Of a DNA stretch of 10,660 bases, positions 1 through 6,392 are shown piece after piece. Source of the stretch: JBLHRE01 sp047625765 (lineage in GTDB: Bacteria; Bacteroidota; Bacteroidia; Flavobacteriales; JBLHRE01); assembly GCA_047625765.1 (NCBI GenBank), contig JBLHRE010000053.1, forward strand, positions 1 through 10,660, read 5' to 3'. Position numbers and translations under genes: made by a program. The notes beneath the pieces were generated by a model. The model was not told the DNA's origin. It worked only from the letters and a program-made list of their open reading frames with translations, and ran no database searches. Within the stretch, counting starts at the first letter, position 1; every line of letters starts with the position of its first letter.

Positions 1-1602
1 AGACGTGAATACACTGTGCATTTCAAAAATCTGAAAACAGGTGAGATGTATGCTGATAAAATAGAAAGCACAACGGGTGGAGTTTCTTGGGCGAATGATA
101 ACAAAACGGTATTCTATTCAAGAAAAGACCCAATTACGCTTAGGTCTTATCGTGTTTACAAACACACCTTGGGTACAGATGTATCTAAAGACGAATTGGT
201 GTACGAAGAAAAGGATGACACTTTTGGTTGTTCCGTATTCAAGTCAAAATCGCGTAAGTATTTGATGATTGCCTCTTATCAAACCCTTTCTACCGAATAT
301 CAGTTTTTAAATGCTGATGATCCAAATGGCGCATGGAAAGTAATCAACCCAAGAGAAAACAACCACGAGTATAGTGTAGATCATTTTGGAGACCATTTTT
401 ACATTGTTTCTAACGACCAGGCTAAGAATTTCCGTTTGATGAAGACGCCCGTTTCTGCTACAACCAAAGAAAACTGGGAGGAACTTATTCCACACAGAAG
501 CGATGTGCTTTTAGAGGGTATAGATATTTTCAAAGACCATTTGGTAGTATCTGAACGTAAGGCAGGCTTGCTACAGATTTTGGTTAAGAAATGGGATGGA
601 AGCGGAGAACATTATATTGCATTTAATGATCCTGCTTATTCTGTGTATACCTTTGGTAATCCAGAGTTTAATACCACCGACTTAAGATTCAATTATACTT
701 CTTTAACGACTCCAAGTACGGTGTACGATTACAATATGGATACTAAGGCTAAGGAACTAATGAAACAACAAGAAGTATTGGGCGGAAACTTTGCTTCAGA
801 GAACTATGTTTCAGAACGTTTGTTTGCTCCAAGTAGAGATGGGAAAACACAAATTCCAATTTCTGTAGTGTACAAGAAAGGTTTCGAAAAGAATGGAAAA
901 GCACCGGTATTGCTGTATGGTTATGGCTCTTACGGAGCAAGTATGGATCCTTACTTTTCTTCTGTACGTTTGAGTTTATTGGATAGAGGTTTTGCCTTTG
1001 CCATTGCACATATTCGTGGTGGACAGGAAATGGGCCGTTCTTGGTATGAAGACGGGAAGTTATTGAACAAGAAAAATACCTTTTACGATTTTATTGATTG
1101 TGGTCGCTATATGGTGGCTCAGAAATTTACCAAGCCAAGCCATTTGTATGCGCAAGGTGGATCTGCTGGGGGGCTGTTAATGGGAGCCATTATAAATATG
1201 GAGCCAAACCTTTGGAACGGTATAATTGCAGGCGTTCCTTTTGTAGATGTGGTTTCTACGATGTTGGATGAAAGTATTCCGCTTACTACAGGAGAATTTG
1301 ACGAATGGGGAAATCCTAAAGTCAAAGAATACTATGATTATATCAAGTCCTATTCACCTTACGATAATATCGAGGCCAAAGACTATCCAAATTTATTGAT
1401 TACCACAGGATATTGGGACAGTCAAGTGCAGTATTGGGAGCCCGCAAAATGGATTGCCAAATTGCGCGCCAACAAAACCGATGACAACTTATTGCTGATG
1501 GACTGCAATATGGATGTCGGCCATGGAGGAGCTTCAGGACGTTTCCAGCGCTACAAAGAAGTCGCATTGGAATATGCATTCCTCTTGCATTTAGAAGAGT
1601 AA
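1..1602 (+). CDS. ptrB: Oligopeptidase B (S9A prolyl oligopeptidase family), 5' end missing
   Basis: Serine peptidase that cuts short peptides after Arg or Lys. The frame is open from base 1 and 533 residues are present. The catalytic triad is visible: Ser388 in GGSAGG, Asp473 in YWDSQVQYWEP and His508 in DVGHGG. The spacing Ser-Asp 85 and Asp-His 35 equals that of E. coli PtrB (Ser532, Asp617, His652, from memory), so about 144 N-terminal residues lie outside the window. The N-terminal part is the beta-propeller, and the alpha/beta hydrolase domain begins near YGYGSYGASMDP. Glu432 in TTGEFDEWGNP matches the Glu576 linked to basic-residue specificity in enterobacterial enzymes; the partner Glu578 is Asp434 here, a conservative change. 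No signal peptide can be judged because the start is missing. The gene is followed at once by a terminator, so it ends its transcript. Family assignment is firm. Confidence 0.95.
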   Translation, partial: RREYTVHFKNLKTGEMYADKIESTTGGVSWANDNKTVFYSRKDPITLRSYRVYKHTLGTDVSKDELVYEEKDDTFGCSVFKSKSRKYLMIASYQTLSTEYQFLNADDPNGAWKVINPRENNHEYSVDHFGDHFYIVSNDQAKNFRLMKTPVSATTKENWEELIPHRSDVLLEGIDIFKDHLVVSERKAGLLQILVKKWDGSGEHYIAFNDPAYSVYTFGNPEFNTTDLRFNYTSLTTPSTVYDYNMDTKAKELMKQQEVLGGNFASENYVSERLFAPSRDGKTQIPISVVYKKGFEKNGKAPVLLYGYGSYGASMDPYFSSVRLSLLDRGFAFAIAHIRGGQEMGRSWYEDGKLLNKKNTFYDFIDCGRYMVAQKFTKPSHLYAQGGSAGGLLMGAIINMEPNLWNGIIAGVPFVDVVSTMLDESIPLTTGEFDEWGNPKVKEYYDYIKSYSPYDNIEAKDYPNLLITTGYWDSQVQYWEPAKWIAKLRANKTDDNLLLMDCNMDVGHGGASGRFQRYKEVALEYAFLLHLEE

Positions 1603-1606
1603 AAAC

Positions 1607-1639
1607 AAAAGCCCCAAAATCTTAGATTTTGGGGCTTTT
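1607..1639 (+). terminator. Rho-independent terminator of the oligopeptidase gene
   Basis: A perfect 14-bp stem (1607-1620 with 1626-1639) closes a 5-nt loop CTTAG. The core arm is GCCCCAAAAT and its exact complement, and the outer A4/T4 pairs run into a T-rich tail. It starts 4 nt after the stop codon. Because of the A/T symmetry it could also work on the minus strand, for transcripts coming from the M23 region. Confidence 0.93.
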
Positions 1640-1862
1640 ATTTTAATTATCAATTGATTGAGGTAGGTGTCAATTGTGAGTGCTCTGTGTTCTTCTCACC
1701 CTTTGCAGGTTGAAATGTTATGGCTTCGCAATGCTGTTAGCCGTGTAAAAATTTAATGCTTGAGAGTAGGGCTTTATTATCGTATTAATATTCGCTGGCC
1801 TATTGGTTTTTTATTTTGAAACAATACAGACTAATAAGATCCTGATGCCTCTTTTGCTAGGG
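1640..1862. other. Spacer without recognisable gene
   Basis: About 220 bases with no reading frame I would defend on either strand. One half of a 10-bp inverted repeat (TGATGCCTCT, 1843-1852) lies at the right end. I see no tRNA, no riboswitch and no convincing promoter. Confidence 0.5.
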
Positions 1863-1920
1863 CTAAAAAAAGTGCTGGGGAACATCAAACAATTCTTTTA
1901 TTATTTTACCAGAGGCATCA
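1843..1920. repeat. Perfect 10-bp inverted repeat
   Basis: TGATGCCTCT at 1843-1852 is matched by its exact reverse complement at 1911-1920, separated by 58 bases. It does not extend in either direction. The right copy lies inside the remnant frame. There is no T-tract, so it is not a terminator. It could be chance or a scar of rearrangement. Confidence 0.4.
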
Positions 1921-2093
1921 TACAATGTTACGTTTAATTCTTTTTGGTGATTCGGAATTTCAAAACTGAAATATGCTTTTGAAAGATTGCGATACACTTT
2001 TGGCTGAGGTGCCAAATTCATTCCCTCATGTATTCAAATGTTGAGTCTTTTGTTGATTATTGTCGTGTATTCAACTCCAAATACAGATTTGCT
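1863..2093 (-). pseudogene. Decayed coding remnant with a sorting-domain-like C-terminus
   Basis: Read on the minus strand, the frame gives a protein-like segment broken by one TGA at 2036-2034. After the stop, an ATG at 2021 opens 52 residues that include YFSFEIPNHQKELNVTLYD, then ASGKIIKELFD, and end PQHFF at 1863. The pattern of beta strands followed by V-x-L-Y-D-x-x-G-K-x-I is typical of T9SS C-terminal domains and of FlgD-like Ig folds. Before the stop the same frame reads FGVEYTTIINKRLNI and is open back to 2093. Another frame further upstream (about 2165-2240) also looks protein-like, again broken by stops. I read this as the worn tail of a lost exported protein. Chance resemblance is possible because the segment is short. 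Original function is unknown. Confidence 0.5.
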
Positions 2094-2291
2094 TTACACT
2101 TTAATTAGGGCGTAAGCGCAGGATTAAAATGCCCTGATATAACATATAATAGGACTTATAATGTTTTCATTTTGCAATCGTCTCTATGACTTCTGCATAA
2201 TTTATCCTTAAAGTAATCTCCTGAAAAACAGCAATATTCTTCTATAAATTAAAATAATAATATGAATGCAACCTGTTTCATTTGTAAAATT

Positions 2292-4358
2292 TTAAGAATC
2301 TCTATGTTTCGTAGAAGGCAGTAAAGCCAGTTCCGGAAAAGCACGATACGGGTTAATCTTACTAGGGATATTATTCACAATCCCATCCCATATCTCAAAA
2401 TGAAGGTGTGGACCCGTTAGTGCGTCTGTATTAACTAAATCGCCATAACCAGACCTACCAACGGTACCTAGTTGATCGCCTTGATGTACGACATCACCAT
2501 AGTTTAAATGATTATTACTTCCTCCTTGCATATGGAAATAATTATAGTAAAGTCCGGTATACTCATTGTAAATTCTTATTCTCACGCCTCCACCGTTAAT
2601 ATCAGATCCACCCTGGCTTAGCAAGTCAGGCGATTTAAGAATTCTATTTACTGTACCTCCAATTACAGCATAAATGGGTTGCCCTGCCGTATTGGCAGCA
2701 ACAGGAGAAGCCATGTCAATACCTTTATGGGCGGGAATCCGGTTTACCTGCAAATAATCACTTGCAATGTAGGGAGAAGGCATAGGCAAAATATACCCAC
2801 TGGAAAATCCGATAAGCTCTGCTCTTGTATAAACCTTAGTGCCAGAATTTAGAACACCCGAAACAACTCTTCTATCTTCTTTTATCACTCTATAATCTGG
2901 TGCAATATGATAAGCATAAGGGGTGGTAATAAATTCCACTATATTATTATCAACAGCAATTTCCAGACTGGCAGTATAATCTCTTAGGGTGTAGTCTGCT
3001 ATACTATTGCTTTGTTGGGTATTCTTCAGCAGCATTTCACCTACAGGGTAGATATCTTTATGCGTCTTAAGGTTCGTGTAATTATTCCCTTTGAAGGGTA
3101 TAAGCATAACGAGCATAGGGAACAGACAATATAAATATGAGCGTTTGATTAAAGTGTACCCCCTTACTGGACTATTGAAGTCAAGGTTATTATTATTATT
3201 ACCATCATTTAAGTTGATAGCTTTTCTTACAGGAATGGGTGTTACGCAACGATCTGTTCCAGTTGCTAAAGTAGAGGAGGTGTCTTCAGCCACAGATGCT
3301 CTCTCAAACAATTTGTTGCTTGTTATTGTAGCATCAAATTCCGATTCTTTGATGTTGAGAATAGGCCAGGCAATATCATCGTTATAGTCTTTGGTATTTA
3401 AGTCGTCATCTTCATCAATGCTTACCTGAATCTCGTTGCTATTGTTGTTTAAGGAGTCGTTATTTTTATTTGAATTGCCAGCGTGATTATTCTGTATTTG
3501 GCTACGGAAATTACCAAGTGCAATGGCCGTGTCTTTATCTGACTCTAAATACAATTTATAGCTAGCCAACCTAGAGAAAAATGCCAAGGGATCGATAAAT
3601 GACAACACACTTTCTTTAGCATTTTTATACTCTAATAATTCTGCTGGCGTTGGTATTGGAGTTACAGGACCTACCTGACTAGTGGGTAGTGGAGCAACCG
3701 CTAATAGGGATTCCATTTCGCGTGCCAAGGCAAAAGTGGGTTGATAACCAATTTTTTCCACCACGATGATTATACCGAATTGGCTTTCATCAAAATCTCC
3801 AATATAATCACCTGATTCTATCTGAAACCAAGAATGGTTGGCACTATGGAAAATACTATCCAAAGTATCCGTATCTGCTTTTTGATCATTAGTTTCATAA
3901 GTAGTGCCATTAATTCCTAATCCTAAAATGGCATCTCCTGTTGGTTCTTTTGGAGCTAACATTGGGGACTGAAACTTGGTTGCATTAGCTTCGTAAGCTT
4001 GCCATATCTTACGCGTTAAGTCGTTTTTAGATCGATCTTCTACTTGTTCGTTACTTATATTTACTAGGCTTTCTTTTAGTATTCCTTTATAGATAATATA
4101 GTCTATTGGCGGAAGGTCGATGTCGGGTTGTGACGTTGGTTTCAAAATAATATTAACCAGATTGATGTTGGTTGGTCCACTTACTTGTTGAACTAACACA
4201 CTTCCTCCGGTAATTGCAATTGCCTTGGGTGATTCTTTTGCAGAAGATGTAAACAAGCTACTTACTCTAAAATTATCTGCATCTACTGCTCCATATGAAT
4301 TCCCTTGAATTTGAGTATCAAGTTTTGAGGGTTCCGTAAAAAAATAATACTTCGACAT
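2292..4358 (-). CDS. M23 (LytM-type) metallopeptidase with unassigned N-terminal module, no signal peptide
   Basis: Predicted zinc endopeptidase acting on peptidoglycan cross-bridges. The M23 domain lies at about residues 535-672 of 688. Zinc ligands and catalytic residues are all present: His544 and Asp548 in HKGID, His609 in YFHM, and His651 and His653 in GPHLHFEIW. The N-terminus (MSKYYFFTEPSK) carries no signal peptide or lipobox. Residues 1-270 look like one beta-rich module running from YYFFTEP to SFIDPLAFF. Residues 285-400 are Asn- and Asp-rich linker with N runs. A hydrophobic stretch at about 408-421 (LYCLFPMLVMLIPF) precedes the region before the peptidase and could be a membrane-crossing helix. 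An M23 domain behind an unrelated N-terminal module and without Sec signal suggests an effector injected by a contractile system, but that is inference. The ATG is preceded by A-rich sequence without a clear Shine-Dalgarno. Peptidase call is firm; role is not. Confidence 0.88.
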   Translation of the reverse strand: MSKYYFFTEPSKLDTQIQGNSYGAVDADNFRVSSLFTSSAKESPKAIAITGGSVLVQQVSGPTNINLVNIILKPTSQPDIDLPPIDYIIYKGILKESLVNISNEQVEDRSKNDLTRKIWQAYEANATKFQSPMLAPKEPTGDAILGLGINGTTYETNDQKADTDTLDSIFHSANHSWFQIESGDYIGDFDESQFGIIIVVEKIGYQPTFALAREMESLLAVAPLPTSQVGPVTPIPTPAELLEYKNAKESVLSFIDPLAFFSRLASYKLYLESDKDTAIALGNFRSQIQNNHAGNSNKNNDSLNNNSNEIQVSIDEDDDLNTKDYNDDIAWPILNIKESEFDATITSNKLFERASVAEDTSSTLATGTDRCVTPIPVRKAINLNDGNNNNNLDFNSPVRGYTLIKRSYLYCLFPMLVMLIPFKGNNYTNLKTHKDIYPVGEMLLKNTQQSNSIADYTLRDYTASLEIAVDNNIVEFITTPYAYHIAPDYRVIKEDRRVVSGVLNSGTKVYTRAELIGFSSGYILPMPSPYIASDYLQVNRIPAHKGIDMASPVAANTAGQPIYAVIGGTVNRILKSPDLLSQGGSDINGGGVRIRIYNEYTGLYYNYFHMQGGSNNHLNYGDVVHQGDQLGTVGRSGYGDLVNTDALTGPHLHFEIWDGIVNNIPSKINPYRAFPELALLPSTKHRDS
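3188..3200 (-). repeat. Trinucleotide run (AAT on coding strand) encoding an Asn tract
   Basis: A run of TTA/ATT triplets on the plus strand encodes five consecutive Asn residues (387-391) in the linker of the M23 protein. A second Asn-rich patch lies at residues 290-308. Such tracts are soft linkers and can change length by slippage in steps of one residue without shifting the frame. Confidence 0.6.
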
Positions 4359-4376
4359 TTTGCTTAGTTTTTCATG

Positions 4377-4451
4377 TTAAAATTCTGAAGGACCAAAATT
4401 GATAGCATATCCTTCATCTTCGACACCCGAATTACCTCTGTTTTCATCCAT
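4377..4451 (-). pseudogene. Short acidic frame just upstream of the M23 gene, perhaps a gene tail
   Basis: Twenty-four codons from ATG, ending EDEGYAINFGPSEF then TAA. The stop lies 18 bases before the M23 ATG and the two are in the same frame. The sequence reads like the acidic C-terminus of a protein. It may be the frameshifted end of the 59-residue protein at 4487-4666, which would then have been about 95 residues, or a separate tiny frame. Evidence is composition and position only. Confidence 0.25.
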
Positions 4452-4486
4452 CAATCAGACAAAACTCCTACAGCAATATCTACTTC

Positions 4487-4666
4487 CTAATAGGTAAAGC
4501 ATGTGTGCACTCTTTGGTCATTATTACCGCCAATATCAACCACAAACCCACTATCGTTTTCCCGTAAAGGAGCAGCAGTAATAGGGGATATTTTTGGACA
4601 GCAGTCTTCTCCATTTTTCTGAAGATCATCGACAAGCTCTGCTCTACAGCACGTTTTTTTTGCCAT
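4487..4666 (-). CDS. Small cysteine-paired protein, 59 residues, unknown
   Basis: An ATG frame starting MAKKTCCRAELVDDL and ending HTCFTY. It has two Cys-Cys pairs (Cys6-Cys7 and Cys22-Cys23) plus Cys56, and no signal peptide or membrane segment; the middle is acidic and hydrophilic. The composition is protein-like, unlike the overlapping frame that starts at 4671. Its ATG sits one base after the TGA that ends another frame (TGA-A-ATG), the layout of translational coupling. It lies 128 bases upstream of the M23 gene on the same strand and could be a co-transcribed partner, for example an immunity protein or adaptor, but nothing proves it. After its TAG the same frame continues 11 codons to a TGA. 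It may therefore be either a full small gene or the front of a broken one. I do not recognise the family. Confidence 0.5.
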   Translation of the reverse strand: MAKKTCCRAELVDDLQKNGEDCCPKISPITAAPLRENDSGFVVDIGGNNDQRVHTCFTY

Positions 4667-4667
4667 T

Positions 4668-4869
4668 TCAAGGGAGTCCTAAGGTTTGCACCAAATCATC
4701 CCAATTCTATTGGCCAGTTATTTGGGGACCTACAGCCAGCACCTAACAGTTCAACATCTTTTTCTTTAATGTTGCTGGTGCTAATCTCTAGTTTGGTATG
4801 TAGTTTAGGTCTACCATTTGTACCTCTGGTGTCTCGAAAATCACTTAGATCTGGGGTGAGTAATCCCAT
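4668..4869 (-). pseudogene. Short unknown frame with probable frameshift near its end
   Basis: From the ATG at 4869 a frame of 57 codons runs to TGA at 4696. It begins MGLLTPDLSDFRDTR, holds KLEISTSNIKEKDVELLG in the middle and closes NNWPIELG; the composition is protein-like. In a different frame, 4706-4668 reads NWDDLVQTLGLP and its TGA is one base before the ATG of the next small gene. The simplest reading is one short gene whose true end is LGLP and which has suffered a frameshift near 4706-4715; the alternative is an intact 57-residue gene. A TTG at 4884 in the same frame could be an earlier start. No family recognised. Confidence 0.35.
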
Positions 4870-4884
4870 ACCCTTTTTTAACAA

Positions 4885-5376
4885 GAGTTAGAAAGTATCG
4901 TTTGTAAACATTAATTAATAAATACCGATTGAATTAGTAGTTCTGCTTAGCCATCTCAAGTAAAAAAAAAATAAGAAAATAGACAAGCCAGTACGACATA
5001 ATTTTAGAGGCTTTTGTAGCTAGTTATATGTCATTATTCTGATTGGTTGACTGTTACGATTCGGAAATTTTAGCTTGGGCATAACGCTTATGAAAAATCT
5101 TAGACGCTTACAAATTCAAAACTTGGAATTATGGGCCAAAATGGAAAGCAACTATCATCGCAAAAAGTGATTTTTGGCTCAGAAAATTCAAAAAAGAGCA
5201 GAAATGATATTTTTATTGGTGAAAACCGACAGAAATTAACCTGAAAATATGATTTGTGTATTTAGTGTTTGAGACTTGAATTGAAAATTTGAATTGTTAC
5301 ACAAGGTTGCGCGAGGAGATATTTGTTGATGTAGTCGGAGAGAAATACAGAAATTTCCGAGCTATTTCTGATTTAT
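4885..5376. other. Divergent spacer, no gene seen
   Basis: This AT-rich stretch separates the minus-strand M23 cluster from the plus-strand lipoprotein gene. It contains a run of ten A (4962-4971). An open frame overlapping 5289-5405 is continuous with the lipoprotein frame, but it lies upstream of the promoter box at 5377 and lacks support. I see no clear -7 box for the minus-strand genes, no RNA gene and no strong hairpin. Confidence 0.5.
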
Positions 5377-5384
5377 TACTTTCG
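5377..5384 (+). promoter_or_regulatory. Bacteroidota-type -7 promoter box (TACTTTCG)
   Basis: TACTTTCG differs by one base from the Bacteroidota consensus TAnnTTTG. It ends 21 bases before the ATG at 5406, so a short leader is expected. No clear -33 TTG is seen at the usual distance. The box supports the lipoprotein start at 5406 over the upstream in-frame ATG at 5289. Confidence 0.55.
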
Positions 5385-5405
5385 TGGAAATTAAAACCAA
5401 TAGCA

Positions 5406-6068
5406 ATGAAAATAGTAAAAATGTGTTTGGGGCTAGCTCTAGCCTTACTTATTACTTCTTGTAATAAAGAAGCAGGAATGGAAACCTTGAAAGAGGGTGG
5501 TATAAACCCACAATTTGCTTCTACTAATTATGATTGGAGTGCAGCAACCGATTGGAGTTATTACACCGATAACGGTGACCGCAGGTGGCGCATCAATGTT
5601 TCTGGTACATCTGACGCTTCGGCCACGACTTCCTGTACGGTCAATCATGTTATAGATATTGAATTGCAGCAAGGAACTACCCTACCTATTGCAGGATATG
5701 TATGGGTGAACGATCCTGCCTATACGGTACCACAAATGTGGGTGTCCGGAGACTGGGTCATCAGCTATGGGCTGGATGATGCTGTTCCGGCCAATTGCGT
5801 AGATTATGACCGTTCGGATCACGATACTGCCCCAATTATGACGGCTTATAATTACACTGACAATCCCACCAACACAGGTTCGATTACCTTAACAAGTCCT
5901 GATATTGCCCCAAATGGAGTGGTAAATGCGCCTAGTGGGAAGGTTTTCTGTGATGCTATTCACGCTTACCAGCATCAATGGAATGTTGCTTTTGAAGATC
6001 AAAATGGAAATGACCATGCTTGTAGCTTGAGTTACAATAATGGAACTACTCAAAAAGCGTGTAATTAG
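5406..6068 (+). CDS. Putative lipoprotein of unknown function
   Basis: The start at 5406 gives MKIVKMCLGLALALLITSCN, a charged N-terminus, hydrophobic core and lipobox ITSC with the acylated Cys at residue 19; the mature chain is about 202 residues. A longer frame from 5289 would bury this signal and lies mostly upstream of the promoter box. After a short acidic, flexible linker (KEAGMETLKEGG), the mature part is rich in Trp, Tyr, Asp, Asn and Thr, suggesting a secreted beta-sandwich. Five more Cys (77, 131, 182, 206, 219) could form disulfides. The stretch DYDRSDHDTAP is acidic and could bind a cation, but this is speculative. It is a single-gene unit between its own promoter and terminator, with no functional neighbour. 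The lipoprotein call is firm; no family is recognised. Confidence 0.8.
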   Translation: MKIVKMCLGLALALLITSCNKEAGMETLKEGGINPQFASTNYDWSAATDWSYYTDNGDRRWRINVSGTSDASATTSCTVNHVIDIELQQGTTLPIAGYVWVNDPAYTVPQMWVSGDWVISYGLDDAVPANCVDYDRSDHDTAPIMTAYNYTDNPTNTGSITLTSPDIAPNGVVNAPSGKVFCDAIHAYQHQWNVAFEDQNGNDHACSLSYNNGTTQKACN

Positions 6069-6093
6069 AGAATAACTTAAATTGTACTAATAC

Positions 6094-6128
6094 ATCCGTC
6101 ACGGCTTTGTCGTGACGGATTTTTTTTT
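6094..6128 (+). terminator. Rho-independent terminator of the lipoprotein gene
   Basis: A perfect 10-bp stem, ATCCGTCACG (6094-6103) with its complement (6111-6120), closes the loop GCTTTGT and is followed by eight T. It begins 26 bases after the stop codon. Confidence 0.93.
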
Positions 6129-6208
6129 CTCAGTTAGCGAGACCTGTTTGGAGTGTTAGAGGAGACAAAGGAGTTTGAGTTTACAGTTTGTGCAAAGTTT
6201 TTTTTGAA

Positions 6209-6356
6209 TGTCACTCTGAGCGGAGTCGAAGAGAAATTCAAAATTTTGTCAAACTTGCCAGTCCAGCGACAGGTCTAAAGACTGATCGTTAATCGGAATT
6301 CTTAAATCCGAGAGATTGCTTCTTTACGACACTTCGTTTCATTCATCGCAATGACG
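6209..6356. repeat. Composite dispersed intergenic repeat
   Basis: Two words known to me from many Bacteroidota spacers lie here. TCTGAGCGGAGTCGAAGAG (6215-6233) belongs to the common 'CTGAGCGCAGTCGAAG' type. The second, from AGATTGCTTC (6312) to CGCAATGACG (6346-6355), has ATTGC/GCAAT ends that can pair around a central part. The element lies downstream of both convergent genes (the lipoprotein and mnmE). It may fold in RNA, but there is no T-tract. Naming is from memory. Confidence 0.6.
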
Positions 6357-6361
6357 CCCTC

Positions 6362-6387
6362 CATTAATAACTAATAATTAATAATTG
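6362..6387. repeat. AT-rich repeat, CATTAATAA type, downstream of mnmE
   Basis: CATTAATAACTAATAATTAA and following bases: tandem variants of TAATAATTA. The same word CATTAATAA recurs at 7794-7802 (inverted), 8110-8118 and 8131-8139, so this is a local dispersed AT repeat that brackets mnmE. Confidence 0.5.
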
Positions 6388-6392
6388 CAAAT

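Noticed and set aside
1716..1745. Possible integron attC-like words (GTTATGG and GTTAGCC)
   Set aside because: Neither fits GTTRRRY, there is no paired RYYYAAC arm, and no integrase or cassette array is present.
2101..2140. AGGGC/GCCCT hairpin as a terminator
   Set aside because: Only five pairs with a long loop and no T-tract.
4480..4671. 63-codon frame on the minus strand with a Leu-rich hydrophobic stretch
   Set aside because: It starts at TTG and overlaps the 59-residue ATG frame almost fully in another phase. The polyleucine comes from reading CCT-ATT-ACT-GCT-rich codons out of phase, so it is a shadow.
5090..5170. 26-codon plus-strand frame starting MKNLRRLQIQ
   Set aside because: Too short, with no ribosome-binding site, promoter or recognisable motif; spacer sequence of this base composition gives such frames by chance.
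5289..5405. 39-residue N-terminal extension of the lipoprotein
   Set aside because: It would place the lipobox at residue 58, destroys the signal peptide, and most of it lies upstream of the TACTTTCG box.
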